Positions 53,839 through 64,000 of a stretch of 64,000 bases of DNA are shown one piece after another. The translations under genes were made by a program, and so were the position numbers. How positions within the stretch are numbered: position 1 is the stretch's first letter; each line of letters begins with the position of its first letter. The notes beneath the pieces were generated by a model, which had not been told where the DNA came from, did not search any database, and saw only the letters and a list, made by a program, of their open reading frames with translations. This DNA is from Thermothielavioides terrestris NRRL 8126 (Eukaryota > Ascomycota > Sordariomycetes > Sordariales > Chaetomiaceae): contig NC_016460.1 of the NCBI RefSeq assembly GCF_000226115.1, positions 2,852,001 through 2,916,000 on the forward strand, in the 5' to 3' direction.

Positions 53839-56525
53839 ATGACTTCAGGGAACCCGACCAACTGGGACCAGTATGAGCGCGGGGGCGTCTCCCGAACCGG
53901 GAGCGTCTCATCGTTCGGCAACCGGAGCGCCCAATCCGAGAATCAGTCTCTGCTGGGCCGCAGCGTCGACTCGAACCTCGACGACGCCGAGTTGCCACGG
54001 CTCAGGCGGAGCAGGTAGACCACCATCCACCACCCACCAGTTTCTGAAAGGGGATATTGTCACTAACACGCCCCCAGATCCTCCGTCACCAACCGCCTCT
54101 CCGCCTGGACCGACATCGGCGGCGTGAACAGCATCCGCTCCTTCACCCGCAGCTGGCGGCGCGCCGCCGGCTTCCCCGAGGTCATCCCGCAACGGCCCTC
54201 CTTCGTCTTCGCCCCGGACCAGGCCCCGATCGCCGCGGCATCATCAGCACCCACAGAATTGGGCGGCGCAGCCTTCTACTCGCCGCGCGATCTGGAGCAG
54301 GGCTCCCCCTCGCTGCGGCGCCACCTCCTCGATGCGGCCCTCTTCCCCGCCGGCGAGCAGTCCCCGCGCACGGCGAGCCCCGAGCCGGCCGCCAGCCGCG
54401 ACGACTCGCTCTACCGCCAGTGGAGCCGCGACTCGAGGGAGCAGACGACGCCGGGCGCCGGGTCTATCTTCGCCGTCCCGCCGCACCTGGCCACGCCGTC
54501 CATCGTGGGCAGCTACGGGTCGTCCGCCCTCGATTACGGAACCGTCCGGTCCGATGTGCGCCGCGCGTCCATGGCCCAGGCGGCCGCGCTGTGGGAGCAG
54601 CAGCGACAGCAGCAGGAGGAGGAGGCCGGCGGCGGCGGCGGCGGTGGTGGTGCGGGGCTGGATGCCGAGCTCGCGCCGATCTTGGTGAAGGAGGTCGAGC
54701 AGGACGGCAGGTTCGTTTTGACGGTTGACGGCCAGTCCACGCTGCCACAGACCGTGTTCAACTCGACCAAGTGCGTGCACAACTACGGATTTTACGTGTG
54801 CCCCATGCTGGGTGGGCGGTGGCTTTGCTAACAGTTTTGCGTTGCGCGCAGCGTCCTGATTGGAGTCGGACTCCTGAGCCTTCCGATGGGCATCAAGTAC
54901 GCCGGCTGGATCTGCGGCATGATCGCGTTGTTCCTGTGCGCGGGCGTGACGGGCTGGACAGCCAGGCTCCTGGCGAAGTGCATGGACGTGGACCCGAGCC
55001 TGATCACCTTCTCGGACCTCGCCTATATCTCGTTCGGCCGCAACGCCCGCATCGCCACGAGCGTCCTGTTCACGCTCGAGCTGCTCGCCGCGAGCGTGGC
55101 GCTCATCGTGCTTTTCGCCGACTCGCTCGATCTGCTGTTTCCCAGCGTGCTCTCCGTCACCGGCTGGAAGATCGTCTGCGCCGTCATCCTGATGCCGCTG
55201 AACTTCCTTCCGCTGCGGCTGCTGAGCTTCACGAGCATCATCGGGATCTTCTCGTGCTTGCTTAGTAAGTTCTTAAAGAAAGATCAACCGTAGATGTGGA
55301 AGTGGAGGGGTGCTGACTGGGGAACTCAGTCGTGCTCATTCTCATCATTGACGGCCTGATCGTGCCAACCGCGCCGGGCTCTCTCATCGAGCCAGCCAAG
55401 ACCTACCTGTTCCCCGCCAACTGGCTGACCCTGCCGCTGTCGTTCGGCCTGCTCATGTCTCCATGGTGAGTGGCCATTTGATATTCCGCTATGAGATCAA
55501 GGTCACTCAACGTGTTTGTTCCAGGGGCGGCCACAGCGTCTTTCCGAACGTAAGTCGACCTCTCAATTGGAGAAGCCATCCCTTTCCGTAGAAAATAATT
55601 GAATACTCACCACCATCCAGATCTACCGCGACATGCGCCACCCCTACAAATACACCAAGGCGCTGAAGATCACTTTTTCCTTTACCGTACGTTAAGCCCC
55701 CCTCCTTAGTGTCGCCACTACCCAAACTAAGCCACCTAACTAACCTAACTAACCTTTCGCTGGCACAATACAGTACCTCCTCGACGCCACGACCGCCGTC
55801 GCAGGCCTGCTCATGTTCGGCGACGCCGTGCGCGACGAGGTGACGGCCAACGTGCTGCGCGAGAGCCGCTACCCGCGCGCCCTGGCCGCCCTCATGTGCG
55901 CCTGCGTCGCCGTCATCCCGCTCACCAAGATCCCGCTCAACGCCCGCCCCATCGTCGCCACCGTCGAGGTGCTCCTGCTCGGCTCGCCGGCGGCGGCTGT
56001 TGGGCATGGGCATGGGCATGGGCATGGACATGGGCATGGGTATGGGCATGGTGGTGGTGGTGGTGATGGTGGGAAACGGGGGCGGGTGCTGCGCGCGGCG
56101 AGGGCTGCTGTGCGGGTTGGTGTGATCGGTGTGTTCCTGGTCATGGCCTGCCTGTTCCCGGCGTTTGATCGCATCATGGCCTTCATGGGCAGCGCGCTCT
56201 GCTTTACTATCTGTGTGACGTGAGTTTGCCAGTTATCCATCCACTAACCCCCCTTTTGTTTTCCCTTCCTTCCTCTTTTCTCCTTGGGTGGTGAGACCAC
56301 ACATAGAGTCAGAGGCGGGCAGCCGTGCTAATGCGGGATAACAGGCTCCCTCTGGCCTTCTACCTCAGACTGTTCGGCCACGAGATCTCGGTCAGGGAGC
56401 GGTTTGTCGCCGCGTTTGTGATGATGCTGTCCGTCGTCCTGTCGGTTGTCGGCACCGTCTGGGCGTTCTTGCCCAAGAGCTTGATTGGTGTGGAGCCGGA
56501 GCCGGAGGCGCCGGCGCTGCGGTAG
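53839..56525 (+). CDS. AVT-type vacuolar amino-acid transporter (AAAP family)
   Basis: Eight exons: 53839..54014, 54078..54770, 54852..55264, 55330..55465, 55525..55549, 55621..55686, 55774..56219 and 56345..56525; 711 residues. The cytosolic N-terminus (~275 residues) is Ser/Gln/Gly-rich with SLLGRS and SSVTNRLSAWTDIGG. The transporter core begins [24 protein letters not shown] (read here as two pieces across intron 2), the AAAP TM1 signature, and has about 10-11 TM segments, including GWKIVCAVILMPLNFLPL, IVLILIIDGLIVP, LSFGLLMSPWGGHSVFPN and IPLTKIPLNARP. Yeast Avt proteins exchange amino acids for protons at the vacuole, and this one is closest in pattern to Avt1. Exon 5 is 25 bp. A His-Gly repeat interrupts the loop after VEVLLLGSP. 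All phases agree. Confidence 0.9.
55525..55549 (+). other. 25-nt micro-exon of the AVT-like gene
   Basis: It codes (W)GGHSVFPN, a conserved AAAP stretch. Flanks are TTCCAG and GTAAGT; phase 2 in, phase 0 out. Confidence 0.85.
56002..56060 (+). repeat. (GGGCAT)n repeat coding His-Gly
   Basis: About eight near-perfect GGGCAT hexamers (one GGACAT, one GGTATG variant) followed by GGTGGT triplets. They code GHGHGHGHGHGHGYGHGGGGG in a predicted loop of the AVT-like transporter; quoted here as a repeat of Gly-His. Confidence 0.85.
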
Positions 56526-58741
56526 GACGGTTGTGTTTTTTGGGGGGGAATGGATTGGCCGTGGTGATGGTATGAAGGAGATGGGATCGATAACCCGGAA
56601 AGCTATGGATGGGGTTTGGCTGGGAGGGTGGTGGTTTGCTGTGATTTCTTCTCATGCATGGTCCGGCGTTTACAAGTGTCACATCTTTACTTGGGTTCGC
56701 GGCCGGTTTGGTTGGGTGTCCTGCATGCACCATACATACAATCGCATTCTGTAGAGGCAGTGGTAATGATCTGGCTTGGGTGGATAATAATAACAACTGG
56801 TACTACAACGGTAATGATGCCCGCGCCGTGGGAGCCCGACACATCAAAAGGGGCTGTGTGGCTGACGAGTTGCATCCCGATACCGGACACCATCAGCAAA
56901 CCATGCCTCACTTGGACGAGAATATGTGTTTCGTTGCATGCCGTTTCAACTTCCCCAGCACGTATGTACCATTGAGCGAACCACCGTTTTGCCGTGTCAC
57001 TGCGCGGTTGGTGTTCTTGCGGCTATAACTAGCCTGTTTGTTGTGTGTGGGGGTTTGTTTACACTGCAAAGCCGATGATGTGTCACCGCGGGATAGGAGG
57101 ACAGGGGCTGCCACATACGCCACGGAATACACAAGACAACGTTGAACATGCTGCAGCACAGAACGGTTACTTTATCCGGGTGGCCCTGCCAATTTCATAG
57201 GACAGGAATGTCTGCAATGGAACAGGGTTTTGTTTGATGCTGGGTCATCACACAGTAGCTAACCACGAAGTGTTTACTAACCACTCGGATTAGTTTGTTG
57301 TTGTTGTCGTTGTTGCTGCAGCCGGTGCTCATTTCTCCCACCCCCTGCATACGCCGAGATATCCCACGGCCTCTGGCATGCCCACGACATCCCATTCACG
57401 CAGGGACCGTCAATAACCGTGCGTGCGGTCTCCGCTTTGTTAGAGACGCAGGTCGGGTAACTACACTATGTGGGCAAAATGGACCGTTGAAGCGTCGGGC
57501 CAGATGCACGCAGTAATCCGCAGTTCCAGAATCCCCCACATGCAGCCAACCAACAACCTAAGCGCCCTCTCCCGAGGTCTCAGAGCACGCCACACAGCTG
57601 TTGCTGGCCCAAGCTGGACTACCCAGCTCAGCAAGGAAGCTGTCGAACACGGGCGCAAGTCAGAAAGTTCGACCAGTAAGCGCCAACCGAGTCATGCCGG
57701 TCGTTAAGCCAGCTCAAGCAGCTCTCGGCCCGACGAAGAGCGTACTCCGTTTCCAGCCATGGCTGCACCATGTCAGACACGAGGAACGACCCCGGCGTGG
57801 GGTTGGAGAGAGGAGTCTAAGTGTAGCGTGGCACAACAGCCCTCCTTGAGCAGCCCAACCACCTATTCATCTCTTCGACCCCCTGTCGTGTCCAGTGTCA
57901 CACAGTCCTCGTTACACATGATATCATCTCATCTCACCTCTCCAGAATCATCAGCAGGTAACAGCGAAGACCATGATTCTTGAGTGGGTAACTTCTGGTA
58001 TTCTAGACTTAATCTCCTCGAGACATCTATGTAATACACAGAAAGCGAGTTGAAAGCCAAAGTCACCACACCTTCATCCACCTTCTCCCCGCCAGAGCAA
58101 TGCAACCATCGCCCCCGCCAACCCCGTCGATCGATCGAGTATGTGTGAGAAGAACAAGAGAAGAATGCTGACCCTGCTGCCTTGCGATGACAAGGTGATG
58201 CGTGCTGAGCTGTGCTGCGCCGTTTGCTTGACCGTCCACGCCGCCATGAGAATGAGAACAAAAAGTAGTGATCCAACCGAGCCAAACTTGCTCCGTCCAG
58301 TCTCTCTCAAAAAGAACCATGCCCAACCGGCGATGCGCCAAACCCCGTGCCCATATGGTTGTGTCGTTTCGTTCTAGACCATGCTATGCGATAAAAAAAA
58401 AAAAAAAAGAAGGTGAGGGAGTGACAAGACCAGACAAAATGTGTAGAGATGAGTGTGTGTGTGTCAAACTCGATCTATGCGATCGATTTGATAGACAGAA
58501 GCCGACACTCTCCAAACATGTCATGCCGCAGCGGGGTCATCAACAGAGACCAGACAGAACAAGCACCAGCAAGGGTCAGCACCTCCCATACCAAGAAGCA
58601 GAAAACAGATGTCAGTTGAGAGTCGATCGACGGAGGCGGTAGATGATGTTGGCAATGATCCGGGGGGGAGAACGGATATGAACGGTGGTGGTGGGCCCAA
58701 CCACAAGTGGTAGCCAGCAACCCGAGAACACCGCGCTCGCC
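56526..58741. other. Convergent intergenic region, AVT-like to Ran1-like kinase
   Basis: 2.2 kb between two stop codons. It holds a (TTG)n-like tract at 57293-57318, an A16 run at 58393-58408 and a short (GT)n at 58450-58461. Open frames are short and without domain. It is wider than needed for two 3' UTRs, so an undetected non-coding RNA is possible. Confidence 0.5.
58393..58408. repeat. A16 homopolymer tract
   Basis: 16 consecutive A in the 3' flank of the Ran1-like kinase gene; on its coding strand this is poly-T. Confidence 0.85.
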
Positions 58742-60802
58742 TCAGGAGCGGGCTTCTTGCCAGTTACCAACCCACTCAAGATAACCAAAGGCGCTGCGCT
58801 TCTCCTTGCGCCAGTCAAAGTTCCAATTCCAATCTCGGTCACGCCCTTTGTTCCGCGGGCATTCCTTGGCCCGGTCGCGAGACCCGTGGTTGCTCCGACG
58901 TCCCTGGAAATGGTGATGTTGCTGATAATGATGAGGAGAGTGGTTTCCAGAGTAAGAAGAATGATGAGGGGAGTCGTTGCGGAGGTCGAACGCGCTGTGT
59001 CCCTTGGCTGGGGAGCTGACCGGGTGCGTATACCCAATCGGCCGGCCCGTCCGCAAGGGAAGCTCGGGGACCTTGGCGGGCGAACTGCCGGCGAACGCCC
59101 GTCGACGTTCACCGAGGGCAGCCCACTTGTCCATGTCGTTGCGCCGCGGCGACGGCGAGGGCCGAGGGGGCTGGGGCTCTTCCTTGGCCGGAGGTGCCTC
59201 GTAGAAGAACATGCCATCGGCCTCGGGATCCTCGTCGTAGGTGGGGCGGAACGCCTCGTCGATCGACGGGATCTTGGTCTCGTCGTTGGCGAGGGCGGCC
59301 GTCTTGGTGGCGGGCGACAGCCCCTGGCGAGGCGTGTCGTCATTGTCGACGGCTGCCGGCGCCGCCGCGTTGCTCTCATGGCTCCAGGTCCTCGAGTTCA
59401 GCTCCTTCAACGCCTGCAGTTGCCTAGCCTGCTGCTGCTGCTCCGCCTCCTCCTCGAACTCCTCATCCCACAGATCGCTCCAGCTCTTGGACACCGCATC
59501 CTTGCGTCCAAACACCAGGGACATGGCAGACTGGGTGCGGGGCTTGGACATGGTGATGGGCAGTGACCCAGCCATCGGGGCGGTCTTCGCAGCAGCCTTG
59601 GGAGGCAGGATCGGCCGGAAGCTTTCCGGCACTCCGGACGATTGCATCGAGGCACCGAGGCTCGAGTCCACATACGAGGACAGCGAGGGCGTGTGGGCAG
59701 CGCCCGACATCCAGTCGGATGCGGCACCCGACTTAGAGAACAGGTCTTCGTCGTCGACCTCGTCGTCCGGGATGACGCTGAGCTGTCGGATGGGCTTCGC
59801 CGGCGTCGCCTGCAGGGCCTTAGCCCACGGGAAGGCGCCGGTGTCGACCTGGGGACTCTGGATGGACGGCGTGCGGAGAGGCTCGCGGTTGGAGCTGGCA
59901 ACAACACGGCGGTCGGTGGAGCAGAAGTCGTCGAGAGCTTCGTCGAGGGTGGTGAAGCTGACGACACGCAGCAAGGCTTCGCGGGCTCCGGCCAGGGAGC
60001 GCTTGCTCGGGTCCAAGTTCATGCACTGCACGATGACCTCAAACGTGTCCTGCGACATGGACGGGAACACGTCGAATAGCGACTGCTTGTCGCGGGAGAA
60101 ATCAAGGAACAGGGGATCGGCCTCACTCGGCGTCGTGAAGGGATTCCGGGAGAACAGGATGTTGACGAGGCAGACGCCGATGGCCCAGATGTCGGCCTGA
60201 GCGGGCGAGTACCCAGCGCCGGCTGAGTCATACTGCTCGGGCGACATGTACCGATCGCTGCCCACCGTGGTCTCGTAGGTCCATTCCTCCGTCGTCGCAA
60301 GCCCGAAGTCACCCAGCTTCATGGAGCCCGACTGGGTCAAGAAGATGTTCTCGGGCTTGATGTCGCGGTGGTAGATGCCCTTGGAGTGGATGTAGGCAAC
60401 GGCATCGACCAGCTCCAACATGAAGCGCCTGACGTGCTCCGTCTCCAGCGGGCCATGGCCGATCCGGATCGCTTCGTACAGATCGCCGCGCGGGCAGTAC
60501 TCCAACACCAGGTAGACATGGGCATCCGTCTCGAACGAGTCGAGAAGATTGACGATGTTGGGGTGCGAGCCCAGCCGGCTGTGCAGAGCGAGCTCCTCCG
60601 ACTTGTCGTCAACGGCGAAGTCGAAGCCGGCATCCATCGATGCCGTCTTTTTTGTCAGACACTTGATGGCGACCGTCTCACCCGTCCTGGTGTCCTTGGC
60701 CATGAAGACCATGCCGAAGGAGCCGTGGTTGAGGGGGGAGATGGTCTGATACCGACCGTTGAGGAGGACGCCATCGCGGAAGTGGTCGCGGAGGCATTCC
60801 AT
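58742..60802 (-). CDS. Ran1/Ksp1-like serine/threonine protein kinase
   Basis: Single exon, 686 residues. The kinase domain occupies ~residues 15-300: NHGSFGMVF (P-loop, 26-34), VAIKCLTKK (K47), YHRDIKPEN (145-147 catalytic), LGDFGLATTE (DFG 165-167), GSDRYMSPE and QADIWAIGVCLVNILF. The pattern matches the Ran1/Pat1-Ksp1 group, which in yeasts controls entry into meiosis, nutrient response and filamentation, partly downstream of PKA/TOR (family knowledge; the link to the PKA gene 12 kb away is coincidental as far as the sequence shows). The C-terminal ~380 residues are disordered, with SWSDLWDEEFEEEAEQQQQ, a poly-Gln/His patch and an end rich in Arg/Trp (DRDWNWNFDWRKEK). ATG 60802 is the first in frame (MECLRDHFRDG). 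Confidence 0.92.
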   Translation of the reverse strand: MECLRDHFRDGVLLNGRYQTISPLNHGSFGMVFMAKDTRTGETVAIKCLTKKTASMDAGFDFAVDDKSEELALHSRLGSHPNIVNLLDSFETDAHVYLVLEYCPRGDLYEAIRIGHGPLETEHVRRFMLELVDAVAYIHSKGIYHRDIKPENIFLTQSGSMKLGDFGLATTEEWTYETTVGSDRYMSPEQYDSAGAGYSPAQADIWAIGVCLVNILFSRNPFTTPSEADPLFLDFSRDKQSLFDVFPSMSQDTFEVIVQCMNLDPSKRSLAGAREALLRVVSFTTLDEALDDFCSTDRRVVASSNREPLRTPSIQSPQVDTGAFPWAKALQATPAKPIRQLSVIPDDEVDDEDLFSKSGAASDWMSGAAHTPSLSSYVDSSLGASMQSSGVPESFRPILPPKAAAKTAPMAGSLPITMSKPRTQSAMSLVFGRKDAVSKSWSDLWDEEFEEEAEQQQQARQLQALKELNSRTWSHESNAAAPAAVDNDDTPRQGLSPATKTAALANDETKIPSIDEAFRPTYDEDPEADGMFFYEAPPAKEEPQPPRPSPSPRRNDMDKWAALGERRRAFAGSSPAKVPELPLRTGRPIGYTHPVSSPAKGHSAFDLRNDSPHHSSYSGNHSPHHYQQHHHFQGRRSNHGSRDRAKECPRNKGRDRDWNWNFDWRKEKRSAFGYLEWVGNWQEARS

Positions 60803-63800
60803 GGCGGAAGAATTAGGAATAGACGTGTCGGTACGGAGTCGAGAATGGTGGTACAATGGTCGAACGAGCTTTTCCCCTTGTCCCCAAAGCCGATCTATGC
60901 CGATCGAGAGCAGTCTTTATCGAGATAGAACGTTTCCGATTTGTACAACGCAGGAGGCAGTCGAATGCGTGACGCGGGACCAAGAGGGCGGGCCGTCAAG
61001 GTGAGACGAGAAGAGAAGGAGGACAGCAGCGGAAGGATGTACAACAGCGTAAAACCGCGAAGCAAAACAAAACACAAGCCAGCTCCGAGTCGTTCAGTGT
61101 CCGAGGCTCATGGGAGGGGTATTCCTAATGGCTGAACAAGATAAGGGGAAAGAGGAGGTCGAGGAGGTCGAGAAGGTCGTCAAGGAGGCCGGGCTGGCAG
61201 TCCCGGAGAACAAAAAACAAAGGAAATGGTCGTTATAACATCGGTGCGAGTCGAGAATGAATGACGCAGGAGTTGTGAGGGTTGAGCCTATAACCTAGAC
61301 TCGAGGACGAGTGCCGTAGGCGGCAGGCGGTCTCGGAGGGTGGAGGGCCTGAACCGCGTGAAGGAGTTTCGGCGCCGCCACTGAGGTACGAGGACGGACG
61401 GACAAGGAGGGTCGACCGAGCGACGGAAGACGGGCGCAGCTGTCGTCAAGGACAGGGGAAGGGCGGCGGCGAACGTAACCAGGTGGCAGACAGCGAACCA
61501 GGGATCGAGTGGCAGCTATTGAAACACCTGGCGGATCGTCTCAGACAACATGCGGGAGGTAGGGGTCTTTGAGGAACAGGTGGACGAAGAGATGACTCTT
61601 CGACCCCCGTGTTCGGCGAGACGAGGCGTGTGATTCACCGTTGGTGGAGACCGATTGAGAGCTGGCAATTATTCGGCGCTGGCGGGATTCGGGTTTGAGG
61701 TGGGACGACCGGGTCCAGAGCTCACTGGTCAAGCAGCGCTGGAGGTACCACGAGGCGACACGCGGGAGATGCTGAGTGAACGCGTGGTTGATGTGGTACC
61801 GGTAGCTCGAGCGGATTCGACGACGGACTCGATGCTAGGCGTTCCAAGGGAAGCGGTCGAAGTCGTTTGTTGGTTGAGCTGGTCGTCTCTCCCAGTGCGA
61901 CGAGAGAACTTGACGGGCCGAGCCAGATTGCAACTGTGCAGACAGCGCTAACAGAGTGGCGTGTGCTCGGCAGCTCAAACCAGTGCAGCGCAATGCCGTG
62001 CTCTTCGCAGTTCGTTTGCGGGACTTTGCGAGATAAAGACCACGCAGTGTTGATGAGAACAGCGACAGCAAAGGCGTGCAGACTTATACGACCGGCGGTG
62101 AGAGTGGAAGGTTGGAGAGGCGGTGGGAAAGGGGAGGATGGGAATGGGAAACAGATGGCAGGAGGGGAGCAGTGCAGGTGGGTTTGGGGTTTGGGAGGCA
62201 CTGGTAACTTCAAGGAGATGCAAGACCGCGGGTGGAAGGGACCAGAAACGCCTGCGACAATGACTAACGTTAGGTTAGCTAACGTATCCGTAAACGTTAG
62301 GGGCCAGGACGGTCCTTCACAGTGGGCTGAGGGCACCCGACAACGATCAAAGGGGAATGGCCTTGGCCGAGCCCACAATCCATCGTGCCTGCCACAGAGG
62401 CGAGACATGGGTGGCGGCCAATGGCATGTTGATCGACGCTCGAAGAACGGATGGGCAGGCACTGGGCAGGTGGCCGGGCGAGGCGGCGATGGCCACCGTG
62501 TGGGCCACTTGTTGACACACTGGGTGAGTGTGTGTGTGCGCACTTGGTGTGTGGGTCGCGCATTGGCCACTGGAATGGGAGATGACGAGTGGGATCCATC
62601 GAAGGGTGCCACAGAACCACAGCACACCGCTTTGCCTGGTTCTGCATGGCGCCTCAGCTCTCTAGCCGCTTTCAGAGCAGCGCCATTCCGTCTTTGGCTT
62701 AGTGGACGGTGCAGGCGCAGTTCGCTCTTCGCTGCCAATCTCTTCCATCCCCCGGAATGTTGCTCCCTCGTGTGCAGTGGAGCCACCGCCACGACAGTTC
62801 TGCCTGGTTTAGCAGCTACACCGCCCGCGTCCCTTGCAGGCGTACCAGGCCAGCTCGCGAACAACAGCCGGTAACTTGGGAGTTGGGTACCGGTGCATCT
62901 CGCGAAAGCCGCCGAGGCCAGCAGACATCGTCGCGTTGCGGGCTCTCGTGAGGCCACGTCCACAATCGCTGACGAACCGCCGGTATCCACACCAGCAAAT
63001 GAGGAGTGTCCCATCTCCACGACGGCGAATTGGCAATGTCCCCCGGGATGAGCTTATGACCTGCGCGAGTCGGACAATTTGCCTGCGTGGACTCCCTTGG
63101 TTGATGAGCCAAGTGTTGCGTGAGATTGTGAGGAGATGGAGACCTCGAAGGGTCCAAAAGTGCTCCCTTCAGGATTCCTGCCTGCAGGAAGCGCCTGGAA
63201 GCGCCTCTGACACCCTCAGCATGTTGCCATCTGCGCTGCTTTGTTCGGCATTCTTCCCAACGCGTTCTGTTTCAACTGGGAGCCAGACATCACCCGAGGC
63301 TGTCATCATTGGCTCGGCGCGTCATGCACTCCTTGCACGCTGCATCTTGCCCTGCCATAGGAAGCTTCCTGCTCTGCGGCGTGGGCCACGCGCTCCCAGT
63401 GGCTGCAATTACCCTCGGGCACTGCGAGTCCGCGAAAATAGCAAAGGCCAGCAAGCTCCCCCCCAACAATTTCCTGAGCTCGGCAGCTCCCGTTCCCAGC
63501 GCTTCCCATCGCAATCAATCAATCACGAGCAATCCACTTGGGACACAGCTGCTGTGGAGCGAGCGGTTTCCTGTTTTAAAGTGGGTTCCACAGACACAAC
63601 GGCAGAGAGCGCATTCATAGTATAGGTACACTACACTACTCCATACCTTGATTGGAAACGCACGGCCACACCCCGCACCTCCACTGCCCTCCGTTGCATT
63701 GAGAAAAGGGGTAGCGATTACACTAACAGTAGAGGATAAACTGAAAACGGATGATCATGGTGCGATAACGCATTATCTCGTGTGCTCCGTACCCTGGAGT

Positions 63801-64000
63801 TGTCAGTTCCGGAGCAGCCCAAGTCTGCAGTTCGAGGGTGTGGGTAAGGGAGCGTGTTACTGACAGCATTCGATCTTCCGATTATTGCACGGGAGAGTTT
63901 TGGCTTGATACGCAGCCCAGGTTACGATCCCCGACGAAGACACGGTGTCTCCGGGGATGCCCGTGGCTTCCGCGGCCGGATGACCGGCGGATCAAGCATC
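60803..64000. other. Upstream region of the Ran1-like kinase and window end
   Basis: The first 1-2 kb is probably the kinase promoter and long 5' leader. It contains a purine-rich GAGGTC repeat (61154-61190), an inverted repeat ACGTTAG-GTTAG-CTAACGT (62267-62285), a GTACACTACACTA sequence at 63627-63639 and a hairpin at 63927-63958. The long minus-strand frame 61722-63020 (432 residues) has no domain and no coding bias I can see. I call no gene here. Confidence 0.5.
63927..63958. other. 32-nt near-perfect hairpin
   Basis: Outer arms ATCCCCG and CGGGGAT and inner arms AGACAC and GTGTCT are separated by a small asymmetric bulge (ACGA versus C) and a 1-nt centre. The role is unknown; it lies near the window edge. 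Confidence 0.6.

Noticed and set aside
61722..63020. 432-residue open frame on the minus strand
   Set aside because: Long but compositionally random (many Cys/His/Ser/Pro), with no recognisable motif; it starts without ATG and overlaps the likely kinase upstream region.

Overview
The window looks like nuclear DNA of a filamentous ascomycete, most likely Sordariomycetes and perhaps a GC-rich Sordariales/Chaetomiaceae species. The signs are many short spliceosomal introns (about 50-150 bp) with GTRNGT-type donors and CTGAC/CTAAC branch points, strong G/C bias at third codon positions, loosely spaced genes on both strands, and families typical of Pezizomycotina (fungal APH-like kinase, Rua1 C-terminal protein, Ran1-like kinase). 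The organism call is inference. Gene models were spliced by eye; each proposed CDS keeps an open frame and sums to a multiple of three.

Layout, left to right. 0-8 kb: a Myb/SANT-like protein of unknown role (+), the RNA polymerase II import factor Iwr1 (-), and a glycogen-binding (CBM48/AMPK1-CBM) protein with a hydrophobic C-terminal tail (+), whose first intron is of the GC-AG class. 8-15 kb: an APH-like phosphotransferase (+), 3-isopropylmalate dehydrogenase LEU2 with a 21-nt micro-exon (-), and a PHD-finger protein (-). 15-30 kb: a gene-poor stretch holding only a Rua1-C regulator with a poly-Q tract (-) and a small Pro-rich protein (-). It also holds a cluster of GTGTAC palindromes and a 394-bp element with perfect 34-bp terminal inverted repeats and a telomere-like core. 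30-36 kb: ARP8 of the INO80 complex (+), an intron-containing tRNA-Leu(UAG) (+), and an orphan protein that may carry a KilA-N/APSES-like fold (+). 36-43 kb: PI-specific phospholipase C (+), an NSRP1-like splicing factor (+), mitochondrial TIM13 (-, a second GC-AG intron) and an L-type lectin cargo receptor (+). 44-61 kb: PKA catalytic subunit (+), a CorA-like metal transporter (+), the mitochondrial DEAD-box helicase MRH4 (-), an AVT-type vacuolar amino-acid transporter with a His-Gly repeat (+), and a Ran1/Ksp1-like kinase (-). The last 3.2 kb shows no gene I can support.

There is no biosynthetic cluster, operon or CRISPR array. Neighbours are ordinary housekeeping and signalling genes with independent roles: transcription and chromatin (Iwr1, ARP8, PHD, Rua1-C), signalling (PLC, PKA, Ran1-like), mitochondria (TIM13, MRH4), and transport or secretion (AVT, CorA, lectin). 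No clearly new multi-gene system was found. The best leads are the inverted-repeat element, the dispersed 12-bp palindrome, the two GC-AG introns, the possible glycogen-membrane tether, the orphan KilA-N-like protein and the large insert in the PLC catalytic X domain.
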